A DNA stretch of 64,000 bases from an uncultured Poribacteria bacterium (lineage in GTDB: Bacteria; Poribacteria; WGA-4E; PCPOR2b), in contig OY282444.1 of the NCBI GenBank assembly GCA_958296125.1, positions 4,311,623 to 4,375,622 on the forward strand, in the 5' to 3' direction. Each line of letters opens with the position of its first letter. The first letter of the stretch is position 1. A program made the position numbers and the translations under genes. The notes under the pieces are model-generated. The model made no database searches. It was not told the origin of the DNA and was given only the letters and a program-made list of their open reading frames with translations. Positions 31,894-40,174 of this stretch are shown here, piece after piece.

Positions 31894-32493
31894 ATGAAAA
31901 TTTATATGAATCCCAAAACCGCTGCGAAGGTGCTTGGCTGCCATGTCGATTCCCTTCGCAGACTTGCCAATGCGGGCAAGATTGGATATATCAAAACCCC
32001 TGGAGGTCAACGGCGTTATGACGTGCAAGGATACATTGATAGCCAAACCGAGTCCCTGACTCCATCGTCCGTGACGAGCCCCCGTGCCGACCTGTCCCCG
32101 ATTGGATCGGGACAGGCAGATATTACTACCGTTTGCTACTGTCGAGTGAGTGGGAAGGGACAAACTGACGATTCCCGTTCCGAGGACCGGCTTGAGTCCC
32201 AAGTTGCATATATGCGTAGCAAATTCCCAACGGCGGAAATCATCAGAGACTCTGGAAGTGACATCAATTTCAAACGCGAAGGGTCCGTTCCGAGACAAGG
32301 ACTTCACCCCCTACTGGAACGCATTATACGAGGCGATAAACTTCGCATTATTGTTGCCCATCGGGACAGAATCGCCCAGTTCGGCGGAGAGGTTATACAA
32401 TTCTGGGTCGAACAAAACGGTGGGGAGGTCGTGGTTCTCGACTCGACAGTTCATAGCCCCGAAGCGGAGCTGGCTGCCGACTCCGTTCCGTAA
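31894..32493 (+). CDS. tnpA: IS607-family serine recombinase TnpA, copy 1, with repeat insertions
   Basis: About 199 residues: an N-terminal MerR-like helix-turn-helix (NPKTAAKVLGCHVDSLRRLANAGKI, split here at 20 by function only) and a resolvase catalytic domain with the nucleophilic Ser in CYCRVSGKGQ. ATG 31894 matches the start of copy 2. Compared with copy 2 it has three in-frame insertions of 42, 18 and 18 bases and a different, shorter C-terminus (ADSVP) where a TCCGTTCCG half unit runs into the stop. In the helix-E motif both copies have Gln where resolvases normally have Arg (DRIAQFG), and the insertions fall within the catalytic domain, so activity is doubtful. Confidence 0.85.
   Translation: MKIYMNPKTAAKVLGCHVDSLRRLANAGKIGYIKTPGGQRRYDVQGYIDSQTESLTPSSVTSPRADLSPIGSGQADITTVCYCRVSGKGQTDDSRSEDRLESQVAYMRSKFPTAEIIRDSGSDINFKREGSVPRQGLHPLLERIIRGDKLRIIVAHRDRIAQFGGEVIQFWVEQNGGEVVVLDSTVHSPEAELAADSVP
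32068..32109 (+). repeat. 42-base in-frame insertion in tnpA copy 1
   Basis: Absent from tnpA copy 2, which reads directly from CCATCG into GGACAG. The insert begins TCCGTGACGAG, includes CCCGTGCCGACC, and its end forms a hairpin CCTGTCCC...GGGACAGG with the flank. It adds 14 codons without shifting the frame. Confidence 0.75.
32173..32190 (+). repeat. 18-base in-frame insertion in tnpA copy 1
   Basis: TCCCGTTCCGAGGACCGG, a diverged copy of the 18-base unit. It adds six codons between GQTD and LESQ compared with copy 2, where Ala links the two. Confidence 0.75.
32284..32301 (+). repeat. 18-base in-frame insertion in tnpA copy 1
   Basis: TCCGTTCCGAGACAAGGA lies exactly between GGG and CTT, which are adjacent in copy 2. 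It adds six codons. This is the cleanest example of a unit inserted as a discrete 18-base block. Confidence 0.85.
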
Positions 32494-32565
32494 ACCCTTG
32501 ATAAAGCTGCCTGAATCTAAAACAAATTTTACAAACTTTAGTAGCATATAGAAGGAGAGGATGTT

Positions 32566-33477
32566 ATGCGTCGTTTTACCCGAACTCCCTGTTATAGCGG
32601 ACCAGATGATCCCGAAATTGGTCAGGTCCGGGGTGTCCTTGAACTGGGGGAAACCGTTATCATTGAAACTGTGGGCGGAGCAGACAACGATTTTGAAGCC
32701 GCCGGCGAAACCAAGGCAGGGATGATAACTTCCGGCCAGAGCCATCGCCGCTATTCGCGTCCCGGCGGGCCCTTCGAGATTAAGGGCGTTGAGCCGGACG
32801 ACTGGGTAGCCATCGAGATTATTGACGTTGAGGTGGGCCCCTACGGTTTCTACCGTAATGGAGGCCCCAATTGGGGTAATTGGCGCTGTGTCGCCCCGGT
32901 GCGCGACGGGCTCATCCACTTTCCGCCCGACTTCGTTGTTCCGGTGAGACCCATGATTGGGGTGGTCCAGCTTGAATCGTGGGCTCCCAATCAAATAGAC
33001 CACGGCGGCAATATGGATTTCAATGCCATCCAGCCGGGCAGCACGGTGCACATCCGCGCCCAGAAGCCCGGCGGTTTTCTCTCCCTCGGCGATGTCCATG
33101 CCCGGATGGGAGATGGAGAGTTGACCGGTGCCGGTGTCGAAATTGACTCAGCGGTCACCCTCAAGGTAGACCGATCAACCGGGTTTCCCAACAGCAGTCC
33201 CGTGGTAGAAACCACCCGCGTGGTGGAAAGTGCCGAGGAGTATCTTACCAGCGCGAAGGGAGAGAGTTGGGCGGAGGTGCTCAGATCTGCGTGGACCGAG
33301 ATGGTGGCACTGATTGTTGATCGTTACGACACGAGTGTAGAATACGCGAATATGATTGTCGGCACGATCGCGGATGCGCGTCCCGGATTTGCCACCGGCT
33401 ACATGGGCGGCTACCTGACCTGCCAGTTAGCTGTAACCAAAGAATTGCGCCGCACCGGGAAACCCTACCAGCCATAG
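32566..33477 (+). CDS. Acetamidase/formamidase family protein
   Basis: 303-residue amidase of the FmdA/AmdA family, a mainly beta enzyme that hydrolyses short amides to ammonia and the acid. Family features include an early HRR-containing strand (SGQSHRRYSRPGGPF), the central NMDFNAIQPGSTVHIRAQKPGG and the metal-site segment LSLGDVHARMGDGELTG. The canonical central-loop glycine/histidine pattern before NMD is present (IDHGGNMD). ATG 32566 follows AGAAGGAGAGG. It stands alone between the IS607 copy and the Ldh2 gene. The natural amide substrate is unknown. Confidence 0.9.
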   Translation: MRRFTRTPCYSGPDDPEIGQVRGVLELGETVIIETVGGADNDFEAAGETKAGMITSGQSHRRYSRPGGPFEIKGVEPDDWVAIEIIDVEVGPYGFYRNGGPNWGNWRCVAPVRDGLIHFPPDFVVPVRPMIGVVQLESWAPNQIDHGGNMDFNAIQPGSTVHIRAQKPGGFLSLGDVHARMGDGELTGAGVEIDSAVTLKVDRSTGFPNSSPVVETTRVVESAEEYLTSAKGESWAEVLRSAWTEMVALIVDRYDTSVEYANMIVGTIADARPGFATGYMGGYLTCQLAVTKELRRTGKPYQP

Positions 33478-33499
33478 GTTGGCAAGAGAGACGGAAACA

Positions 33500-33577
33500 G
33501 GGCTCCACACTATCGAACCAGTCGGCGTGTTCGCCAGTGAACACCAGCGGCGGACGAATCTTGAGAACATTGTTAGC
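33500..33577 (-). pseudogene. Relic of a class III aminotransferase C-terminus
   Basis: The minus strand encodes NNVLKIRPPLVFTGEHADWF, which matches the conserved last segment of class III (PLP-dependent) aminotransferases (NVLKIRPPLVFT). No other part of the enzyme is present: upstream the frame meets the Ldh2 promoter, and downstream the acetamidase stop. It is a decayed fragment. Confidence 0.6.
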
Positions 33578-33587
33578 ATTTTGGGTG

Positions 33588-33616
33588 TTGACAGGCACTT
33601 GATTCTTGTGTATGAT
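33588..33616 (+). promoter_or_regulatory. Sigma70-type promoter of the Ldh2-family gene
   Basis: TTGACA (33588-33593) and TATGAT (33611-33616) with a 17-base spacer, about 62 bases before the start codon. It overlaps the edge of the aminotransferase relic. Confidence 0.75.
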
Positions 33617-33677
33617 ATTTATGTAGGACTAACGCAGTTCATTCTCACGGCGCGATAACGGAGAAGGAGTCAGAATT

Positions 33678-34754
33678 ATGGCAGAAATGCACTGTTTCAA
33701 CTCAAGCCATCTACATACAATGATGCGGCAACTGCTTATGGCGGCGGATACACCGCATCACATCGCTGAGGATGTCACAGAAATCTTGGTCAACGCCAAC
33801 CTCGCCGGGCACGACTCGCACGGTGTGCTCCGCCTCCCTGGCTATTTAGACAGTATCTCAAATGGTGGAATCCAGCCTGCCGCTGAACCGGAGGTGTCCA
33901 ATGAAACCGCGAATACTTTCCGTATTGACGGGAGGAGCGGTTTTGGGCACTACACCGCTCGACGAGCGATGGAACGGGCAGTTGAGAAGGCAAAGGATGC
34001 GGATAACTGCGCTGTGAGTTTTGTCAACACTGGGCATATCGGACGACTCGGTGAGTATGCGGAAGCAGCGGCGCGGGCGGGGTGTATCGGCATCATTACT
34101 TATGGTGGTGGTTCGAGGGGCAGAGGCGGGACGGTGCCTTTCGGGGGTGCACATGGGGCATTGGGCACCAATCCGATCGCGGTCGGTGTGCCAACTGGGG
34201 ATGATAGCCCTTTCATCATCGATTTTGCTACGAGTATGATCGCCGGCGGCAAAATCTCGGTTGCTCAAAGCTTGGGGGTTGACCTGCCCGAGGGGTGTAT
34301 TGTGGATAAGCACGGCACCCCTAGCGTCAAGACAGCGGATTTTAGCGATGGCGGATTTCTGTTAGCCTTCGGCGGGCATAAGGGATATGCCTTCTCCCTC
34401 CTCACATGCCTGTTGGCGGGGCTGTCTGGCACCTTTGATAGTGAGCAGGCTTCCATGGGGAGCAGCACGTTAATGCAGGTCATCAACATCAACGCATTTA
34501 CGCCGCTGGCGCAATATCAGCGGGGTGTCCGTGCATTTCTCGACGGCATTAAGTCCCTACCGCCTGCACCCGGCTTTGACGAAGTGCTAGTTCCGGGTGA
34601 TTTTGAATACCGTTCCCGATCTCAGCGGCTCACTAACGGTATTAATGTTCCCGATACCATCTATCGTCAACTTCAGGAGTGGGCGGAGAAATTGAACGTC
34701 TCCCTGAGTGAGGATCTGGTCGAAGCTGCCGATGTGGAACGATACCAAATATGA
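33678..34754 (+). CDS. Ldh2-family (malate/L-lactate/ureidoglycolate) dehydrogenase
   Basis: 358-residue NAD(P)-dependent 2-hydroxyacid dehydrogenase of the Ldh_2 family, which has its own fold. Visible family motifs are NLAGHDSHGVLRLPGYL with the catalytic His, VSFVNTGHIGRLGEYAEAAA, the nucleotide-binding TYGGGSRGRGGTVPFGG and LGTNPIAVGVPTGD, and GGFLLAFGGHKGYAFSLL. ATG 33678 follows GGAGAAGGAG. Members act on malate, sulfolactate, delta-1-piperideine-2-carboxylate or ureidoglycolate, and the sequence alone does not choose among them. Confidence 0.92.
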   Translation: MAEMHCFNSSHLHTMMRQLLMAADTPHHIAEDVTEILVNANLAGHDSHGVLRLPGYLDSISNGGIQPAAEPEVSNETANTFRIDGRSGFGHYTARRAMERAVEKAKDADNCAVSFVNTGHIGRLGEYAEAAARAGCIGIITYGGGSRGRGGTVPFGGAHGALGTNPIAVGVPTGDDSPFIIDFATSMIAGGKISVAQSLGVDLPEGCIVDKHGTPSVKTADFSDGGFLLAFGGHKGYAFSLLTCLLAGLSGTFDSEQASMGSSTLMQVININAFTPLAQYQRGVRAFLDGIKSLPPAPGFDEVLVPGDFEYRSRSQRLTNGINVPDTIYRQLQEWAEKLNVSLSEDLVEAADVERYQI

Positions 34755-34896
34755 GAGTTGAAGTCGGTGATTCAATAGGCTTTAACCTTCGGCTTGGCTT
34801 GATAATCTCAGTCGTTGGTGCGCCTTCAGTGACATTTGGGCGCAACCATGCTCAGTGAGTCGCGCTTGTTGCACAAATGGAGTAAGGAGGTTAATC

Positions 34897-35721
34897 ATGG
34901 ATACGGCATGTTTGGAACACTGCTTGACAGAGGCAGAGCGTAACCAGTTTGAGCGAGATGGATTCGTTGTAGTCGATAATGCCCTGCCCGCTTCAATGGT
35001 CGAGGGCCTTATCGAAGCGGTAGACAGCGTAAAGCCCGGCGTGGACTTCATAGGGAAAGCCGATCGATTCTTGGAACTGGTTGATTGGCACCGAACCTTG
35101 CCCAAAGTATGGGGCATCCTCGGTTGGAACATCCATCTGTATCACACGCATATCACGGTCACGCCGCCGGTGCCGTTAGAAGATAGACCAACGAAGAAGC
35201 GGCTGCACTGGCATCAAGACAGCGGGCGCGTGAGTTTGGATATTGAAACGATACCCGCACCCCGCATCTCCGTCAAGGTGGGTTATTTCTTGACCGATGT
35301 TTCCGAGGGAGGGCGCGGGAACTTTAGCGTCTTACCCGGCAGCCATTTGACAGATGAGGTTGAATACCCCGCCGACGGTGTGTCAAATCCGCCGGATGCG
35401 CTTGAAGTTCGCGTTCCTGCGGGCACTGCGGTCATCTTCGATCGTCGAATTTGGCACGCGGGTGGGTGGAATTTCTCAGATATTACGCGAAAGGTCCTGT
35501 TTGTTGGCTACAGTCTCCGATGGTTCCATCCAAGAGATGAGATGAGTGTCTCTCATTACATAGATCGATGTGATCCGATTCAGCGACAGTTGCTCGGATC
35601 GAAAACTGGCAACTTAGGTCTAACGACTCCGAAGAACGAAGATGTTCCGCTCCGTGAGTGGATCCGGGAGCATTTGGGTGAGGAGGCAGTTGCCGATCGT
35701 TCTGTCCGAAACCTCACGTAA
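34897..35721 (+). CDS. Phytanoyl-CoA dioxygenase (PhyH) family protein
   Basis: 274 residues from ATG 34897, which has a near-perfect TAAGGAGG site; an upstream in-frame ATG does not. The metal ligands are H106-Q-D108 (HWHQDSGR) and His in IWHAGGWN, with an Arg in TRKVLFVGYS. The core strand is GNFSVLPGSHLT. The C-terminus includes LLGSKTGNLG and is longer than in the short PhyH proteins of the 9-22 kb region, so it belongs to another subgroup. A VOC-family gene follows 68 bases downstream on the same strand. Confidence 0.9.
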   Translation: MDTACLEHCLTEAERNQFERDGFVVVDNALPASMVEGLIEAVDSVKPGVDFIGKADRFLELVDWHRTLPKVWGILGWNIHLYHTHITVTPPVPLEDRPTKKRLHWHQDSGRVSLDIETIPAPRISVKVGYFLTDVSEGGRGNFSVLPGSHLTDEVEYPADGVSNPPDALEVRVPAGTAVIFDRRIWHAGGWNFSDITRKVLFVGYSLRWFHPRDEMSVSHYIDRCDPIQRQLLGSKTGNLGLTTPKNEDVPLREWIREHLGEEAVADRSVRNLT

Positions 35722-35789
35722 CCGTTCCCTGTGAACTGAATTGGTCCCCTCCCTGACGAGTTCAGTGCAGCAGGGAAAGGAAAACCGTT

Positions 35790-36218
35790 ATGGCTGATAC
35801 CACAATCGTTTTTGAGCACATCCACATTATTAGTGAGGACCCGCAGTCGGCTGCTGCTTGGTATGCAGACATGCTAGGCGGCGAAATCACCGACTCGTAT
35901 GAGCTCCGGGGTGCCCCTCAAATTGCTGTTGCTTTCGAGGGGGCGACCATCCTTATCCGGGGGCGGCGACCGGGCGAGGAGCCGGTCAGAAAAAACAGTA
36001 TACAATCTTTCAAGGATTTTGCGAGTCACGATGAGTGGGGCACGGATCACTTCGCCTTCCGCGTAAATGGAGACCTCACTGAATTCTGCAACAATCTCAA
36101 GAAAAAAGGAGCTACCTTCTCTATCGAGCCCCATGATTCAATCGGCAGCACTTGGGGAGCTAGCCTTGCCTATCTTAATGGCCCTGACGGTGTGAGTATA
36201 GAGCTGCTTCAAGCGTAG
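35790..36218 (+). CDS. VOC-family (glyoxalase/bleomycin-resistance-like) protein
   Basis: 142-residue protein made of two beta-alpha-beta-beta-beta modules. Likely metal ligands are His in FEHIHII, His in TDHFAFRV and Glu in the final VSIELLQ strand. PDGVSIEL is the family's usual ending. Such proteins include glyoxalases, dioxygenases and epimerases; nothing here decides between them. The ATG has an AAAGGAAA site. A strong terminator lies about 90 bases downstream, ending the PhyH-VOC unit. Confidence 0.87.
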   Translation: MADTTIVFEHIHIISEDPQSAAAWYADMLGGEITDSYELRGAPQIAVAFEGATILIRGRRPGEEPVRKNSIQSFKDFASHDEWGTDHFAFRVNGDLTEFCNNLKKKGATFSIEPHDSIGSTWGASLAYLNGPDGVSIELLQA

Positions 36219-36310
36219 ATATGATGCGAATTAAGTGCTAGCGGTAAAAATTGGCGGTAATGTGCCGGATTAATGTAAAATCGGACTTATCTTAATCCTT
36301 TGACTGACAG

Positions 36311-36346
36311 CCCATCATCGAACCGCTTTCGATGATGGGTTTTTTA
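36311..36346 (+). terminator. Rho-independent terminator after the VOC gene
   Basis: CCCATCATCGAA (36311-36322) pairs perfectly with TTCGATGATGGG (36328-36339) around a 5-base loop, followed by TTTTTTATTT. It separates the PhyH-VOC unit from leuS. Confidence 0.9.
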
Positions 36347-36372
36347 TTTGTCATATCATAGGAGAGACAGCG

Positions 36373-36401
36373 TTGCATTTTATCAATCAGTTCAGTATAA
36401 T
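36373..36401 (+). promoter_or_regulatory. Sigma70-type promoter of leuS
   Basis: TTGCAT (36373-36378) and a perfect TATAAT (36396-36401) with 17 bases between, leaving a leader of about 108 bases. No T-box or other leader structure was recognised in that leader. Confidence 0.7.
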
Positions 36402-36516
36402 TTGACGAAGCGAATTTGAGCCGAAACAGAACCGTGTAAAAACGTAGGAACCCAAGAAGATTCATGCAATCCTAGCTGACCCATATTTTAAATGAGACAA
36501 CTTGAGGAGATTTGAG

Positions 36517-39069
36517 ATGCTAAAACATACGTATGACCCTGCAACCATTGAGCCGAAGTGGCAAAACATTTGGGAGGAACGTAAGACGTTTCGGACACCG
36601 GACGATCCGAAGGCGTGGGAGGGAAAGCCGAAGTATTATATCCTCGATATGTTCGCGTATCCGTCCGGCGCGGGACTACATGTTGGTCACGCTACAGGCT
36701 ACACGGCGACCGATGTCATCGCTCGCATGCGGCGGATGCAGGATTATAACGTCCTGCACCCAATGGGGTGGGATGCGTTTGGACTTCCAGCCGAACGCGC
36801 CGCTGTGCGCGAGAATGTCCATCCCGCCGTAATCACCAAACGAAATATTGATGCATATCGACAACAACTCGACCGACTGAGTCTGTCGTATGATTGGGAG
36901 CGCGAAATTAACACATCGGCACCAGATTACTACAAGTGGACGCAATGGATTTTTCTTAAACTCTACGAAAAGGGGTTAGCCTATCTCGAAGATGTCCCGG
37001 TCAACTGGTGCCCGCAGCTTGGGACGGTTCTCGCTAACGAGGAGGTCAAGGACGGAAAGTATGTCGAAACGGGCGATCCTGTTGAACGGCAACTAATGAA
37101 GCAGTGGATGCTGAAGATTACGGCTTATGCCGAGCGGCTTATTGAGGACCTCAATGAAATAGATTGGCCAGAAAACATCAAGGAGATGCAGCGTAACTGG
37201 ATTGGTAAGTCGGAAGGGGTTGATGTGGTTTTCACCGTCAAAGGCGCGGCGCTTTCGTTCACTGTCTTCACAACACGCCCCGATACGCTGTTTGGAGCAA
37301 CCTACTGTGTCTTCGCGCCCGAACACCCACTCGTTGAACAGATCACGACCGATGGGCAGCAGGCAGCTGTGCAAGCGTATGTCGCGGAAGCAAAGAATAC
37401 GTCTGACCTGCAGCGAACCGCCCTCGCCAAAGAAAAGACAGGGGTTTTCACAGGTGCGTATGCAGTCAATCCGGTCAATAATCAGGCGATTCCTATCTGG
37501 ATTGCCGACTACGTGCTGATGTCCTACGGCACGGGTGCGATTATGGCTGTTCCCGGCCATGATGAGCGCGATCACGAATTTGCACGAGAATTCCACCTCC
37601 CTATCGTCGAAGTCATCAGCGGCGGCGAAAAATCAATTGAGGAAGCGGCATTCGTCGGTGAGGGTGTCAATGTAAACAGCGGTTTTCTTAACGGACTTGA
37701 TACGGAAGCGGCAACGCAGAAAATGACCAGTTGGCTTGAAAAAGAAGGGAAAGGGGAGCGGCAGGTGCAGTATCGACTGCGCGATTGGATCTTCTCTCGA
37801 CAGCGTTACTGGGGTGAGCCCTTCCCGATTGTCCACCTCGAAGATGGAACAATCACTACCATTCCTGAAACGCAACTTTCTGTTGAGCTGCCGCAACTCA
37901 CCGAGTACAAGCCAGCACCGGATGGCAAACCGCCGCTCGCCCGTGCTGATGACGATTGGCTGATGGTCGAGCTGCCGGATGGTCGCAAAGGCGTGCGCGA
38001 GACAAATACCATGCCGCAGTGGGCGGGTTCATGCTGGTATTACCTTCGTTTTATTGATCCACGCAACGACAAACAGGCATGGTCATCGGAGGCAGAGGCA
38101 TATTGGATGCCGGTCGATCTCTATGTCGGCGGTGCAGAACATGCTGTCCTACACCTGCTCTACTCGCGTTTCTGGCACAAGGTGTTGTATGATTGCGGTA
38201 TTGTGTCAACAAAGGAGCCGTTCCAGAAGCTCTTCAATCAGGGGATGATTCAAGATTACTCCTACCAAGATGAAAAGGGGAAATACTATCCCCGGGAAGA
38301 AGTGGAGGAGAAAGACGGAAAATGGTTCGTTAAGTCGTCTTCGGCACCCGTCAATCGTCACCTTGAAAAGATGAGTAAATCCAAGATGAATGTTGTGAAC
38401 CTTGACGACATGGTAAACAATTACGGTGCAGACACAACACGCCTCTACGAGCTTTTCATTGGTCCGCTGAGTGACAGCACGCCTTGGCAAACGGCCGGCG
38501 TAGAGGGCGTTTATCGGTTTCTGCAGCGGGTGTGGCGGCTGGCGATTGACGAGGAGACAGGCGAGCCGAGCAGTCACCTGACCGATGCACCTGTTGATAG
38601 CGATCTGGAATTGTGGAAGGCAATAAACCAGACTATCAAGGATGTCACCGAGGATACGGAATCAATCGACAAAATGAACACCGCTATCAGTCACATGATG
38701 GTATTCGTCAATGCGGCGACACAGGCGACAACGGTGCCAAAGGAAACGATGAAGACGTTCTTACGACTGCTTGCTCCCTACGCGCCACACATCGCCGAAG
38801 AGATTTGGGAACGGTTCGGGGAAACCGAATTAATCGCTCATGCACCTTGGCCCACCTACGATCCAGAAGTTCTCAAGAGCGAGGAGGTTACCATCGTCGT
38901 CCAAGTCAACGGAAAATTACGCAGCCGAATCCAACTTCCTGTGGATGCAAGTAATGAGGAGGTTGAGGAAGCCGCCTTTGCAGATGAACGCATCCAAAAG
39001 CATATTGAAGGCAAAACGGTGAGGCGGTTCATCGTTGTGCCCAACCGACTGGCGAATATTGTGGTCTGA
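36517..39069 (+). CDS. leuS: Leucyl-tRNA synthetase
   Basis: 850-residue class Ia synthetase charging tRNA-Leu, close to the usual bacterial length. ATG 36517 is chosen because GAGGAGA lies just before it; the TTG at 36502 overlaps that site. The HIGH motif is HVGH (55-58) and KMSKS is at 618-622. The CP1 editing domain contains [12 protein letters not shown] and the downstream [12 protein letters not shown] with the editing Asp region. The C-terminal part ([15 protein letters not shown]) is the tRNA-binding domain of bacterial LeuRS. Transcribed from its own promoter; a hairpin follows the stop. Confidence 0.98.
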   Translation: MLKHTYDPATIEPKWQNIWEERKTFRTPDDPKAWEGKPKYYILDMFAYPSGAGLHVGHATGYTATDVIARMRRMQDYNVLHPMGWDAFGLPAERAAVRENVHPAVITKRNIDAYRQQLDRLSLSYDWEREINTSAPDYYKWTQWIFLKLYEKGLAYLEDVPVNWCPQLGTVLANEEVKDGKYVETGDPVERQLMKQWMLKITAYAERLIEDLNEIDWPENIKEMQRNWIGKSEGVDVVFTVKGAALSFTVFTTRPDTLFGATYCVFAPEHPLVEQITTDGQQAAVQAYVAEAKNTSDLQRTALAKEKTGVFTGAYAVNPVNNQAIPIWIADYVLMSYGTGAIMAVPGHDERDHEFAREFHLPIVEVISGGEKSIEEAAFVGEGVNVNSGFLNGLDTEAATQKMTSWLEKEGKGERQVQYRLRDWIFSRQRYWGEPFPIVHLEDGTITTIPETQLSVELPQLTEYKPAPDGKPPLARADDDWLMVELPDGRKGVRETNTMPQWAGSCWYYLRFIDPRNDKQAWSSEAEAYWMPVDLYVGGAEHAVLHLLYSRFWHKVLYDCGIVSTKEPFQKLFNQGMIQDYSYQDEKGKYYPREEVEEKDGKWFVKSSSAPVNRHLEKMSKSKMNVVNLDDMVNNYGADTTRLYELFIGPLSDSTPWQTAGVEGVYRFLQRVWRLAIDEETGEPSSHLTDAPVDSDLELWKAINQTIKDVTEDTESIDKMNTAISHMMVFVNAATQATTVPKETMKTFLRLLAPYAPHIAEEIWERFGETELIAHAPWPTYDPEVLKSEEVTIVVQVNGKLRSRIQLPVDASNEEVEEAAFADERIQKHIEGKTVRRFIVVPNRLANIVV

Positions 39070-39075
39070 GTTGAG

Positions 39076-39101
39076 CCAACGCTTTGAAGTTTCAGCGTTG
39101 G
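39076..39101 (+). terminator. Terminator-like hairpin after leuS
   Basis: CCAACGCT (39076-39083) pairs perfectly with AGCGTTGG (39094-39101). Only a short, mixed T-containing tail (TTCTGG) follows, so termination may be weak. Confidence 0.4.
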
Positions 39102-39153
39102 TTCTGGAACGTTATCTCGGCAAACGAAGCGGAAAAGAGGATTGAGGCATACT

Positions 39154-39954
39154 ATGCTCACAGAACAACAGATTAATCACTTCAACACCTTCGGATTTCT
39201 AATTTTCCGGCAGTTATTCAGCCCGGAGGAACTGACAACCATCAACGCGGAGTTTGAACACGCTTTGACTTCCGCCTACCGCCACGCTCCATTTGATGGC
39301 ACATATAGACATTGGGTGCGGACGATGGGGCCTGAGACCCCGTTCTTTGCCGGGTTGCTTGAAGATTCGCGCTTCTGCGAGCCGACAGAGCAACTGTATG
39401 GTGAGGATGCCCTTGGCATCGTTTCTGACGCGAATCGTTACGTTGGTCACACGCGCTGGCATCCCGACCACCGTGTGGATCCGACCGAGGATTGCTACGG
39501 TGTCAAGTTCGCTTACTACCTTGAACCGGTCGGGGCGGAAACCGGTGCATTGCGCCTGATACCGGGATCGCACAAAAACCCGCTACACAGTTCGCTGCGG
39601 AACAATCTAGACAGCTACCAGCTTGAGATTTGCGATGTTCCGGCTTACGTTTGTGAATCGGAGCCGGGCGATGTGGTTGCCTTTGACGTGCGTTGTTGGC
39701 ATGCGAGTTGGGGCGGCGCAGTTGACCGCCGGATGTGTACAGTGGTTTACTATAAGAATCCTGAAGGGCCTGAGGAAGAGGCGGCAACCCGCAAGCGAGC
39801 CACCAACAGTGTGAAAGAACCGAATAATTCTGGACTCCCGCTTTCGACCCACCGCGACATCATGAGCTACTGGACTGCCAATCATGAAGGTAGCGAAAAA
39901 CGTCAACGCTGGATAGATCGGGAGCGGGAGCTCGGCTTTCTCGGTTATCTCTAG
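39154..39954 (+). CDS. Phytanoyl-CoA dioxygenase (PhyH) family protein
   Basis: 266 residues from ATG 39154, with AGAGGATTGAGG upstream. Ligands are H103-P-D105 (RWHPDHRV) and the distal His in CWHASWGGAVDRR, the following Arg fitting 2-oxoglutarate binding. GALRLIPGSHKNP is the core strand, as in the gene at 9581-10375, which also shares the WxSWGGG-type distal motif; the two are probably close relatives. It lies alone between leuS and an ABC exporter, so no operon context helps. Confidence 0.9.
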   Translation: MLTEQQINHFNTFGFLIFRQLFSPEELTTINAEFEHALTSAYRHAPFDGTYRHWVRTMGPETPFFAGLLEDSRFCEPTEQLYGEDALGIVSDANRYVGHTRWHPDHRVDPTEDCYGVKFAYYLEPVGAETGALRLIPGSHKNPLHSSLRNNLDSYQLEICDVPAYVCESEPGDVVAFDVRCWHASWGGAVDRRMCTVVYYKNPEGPEEEAATRKRATNSVKEPNNSGLPLSTHRDIMSYWTANHEGSEKRQRWIDRERELGFLGYL

Positions 39955-40174
39955 GTGTGAAGGTTTGGCTGCGATCTTTGATAGTAACCTCCCGCATGTT
40001 ACGGTATTGGAGAGGCAGAACAAGAAGAAATGAATGGTTGCTCTCCCTTCCATTCCTCTTTTCAACTTCCCTGTTTCATTAGGAAAAGCAAAAGCACTCT
40101 GTCACCTGTCAACCTGTGTTTATCGATAATGTTTTAGGCGCACGTTTCACGCTTAGGGGAGATTGTATACCATA

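Larger units (their letters stand above)
31816..32493 (+). mobile_element. IS607-type element, copy 1 (tnpA only)
   Basis: The stretch TAATTCCTAAGC(C)GTGAAT upstream of tnpA (from 31816) also occurs upstream of the second tnpA copy (51286 leftwards in reverse), while the bases beyond it differ, so this marks a shared left end. No tnpB follows: after the tnpA stop the sequence runs into the acetamidase leader. The element carries three repeat insertions absent from copy 2. Confidence 0.7.

Noticed and set aside
36230-36516. T-box leader for leuS
   Set aside because: T-box elements are found mainly in Firmicutes and some relatives; no T-box sequence (TGGNACCGCG-like) occurs between the promoter and the start codon, and the terminator at 36311 lies upstream of the promoter.
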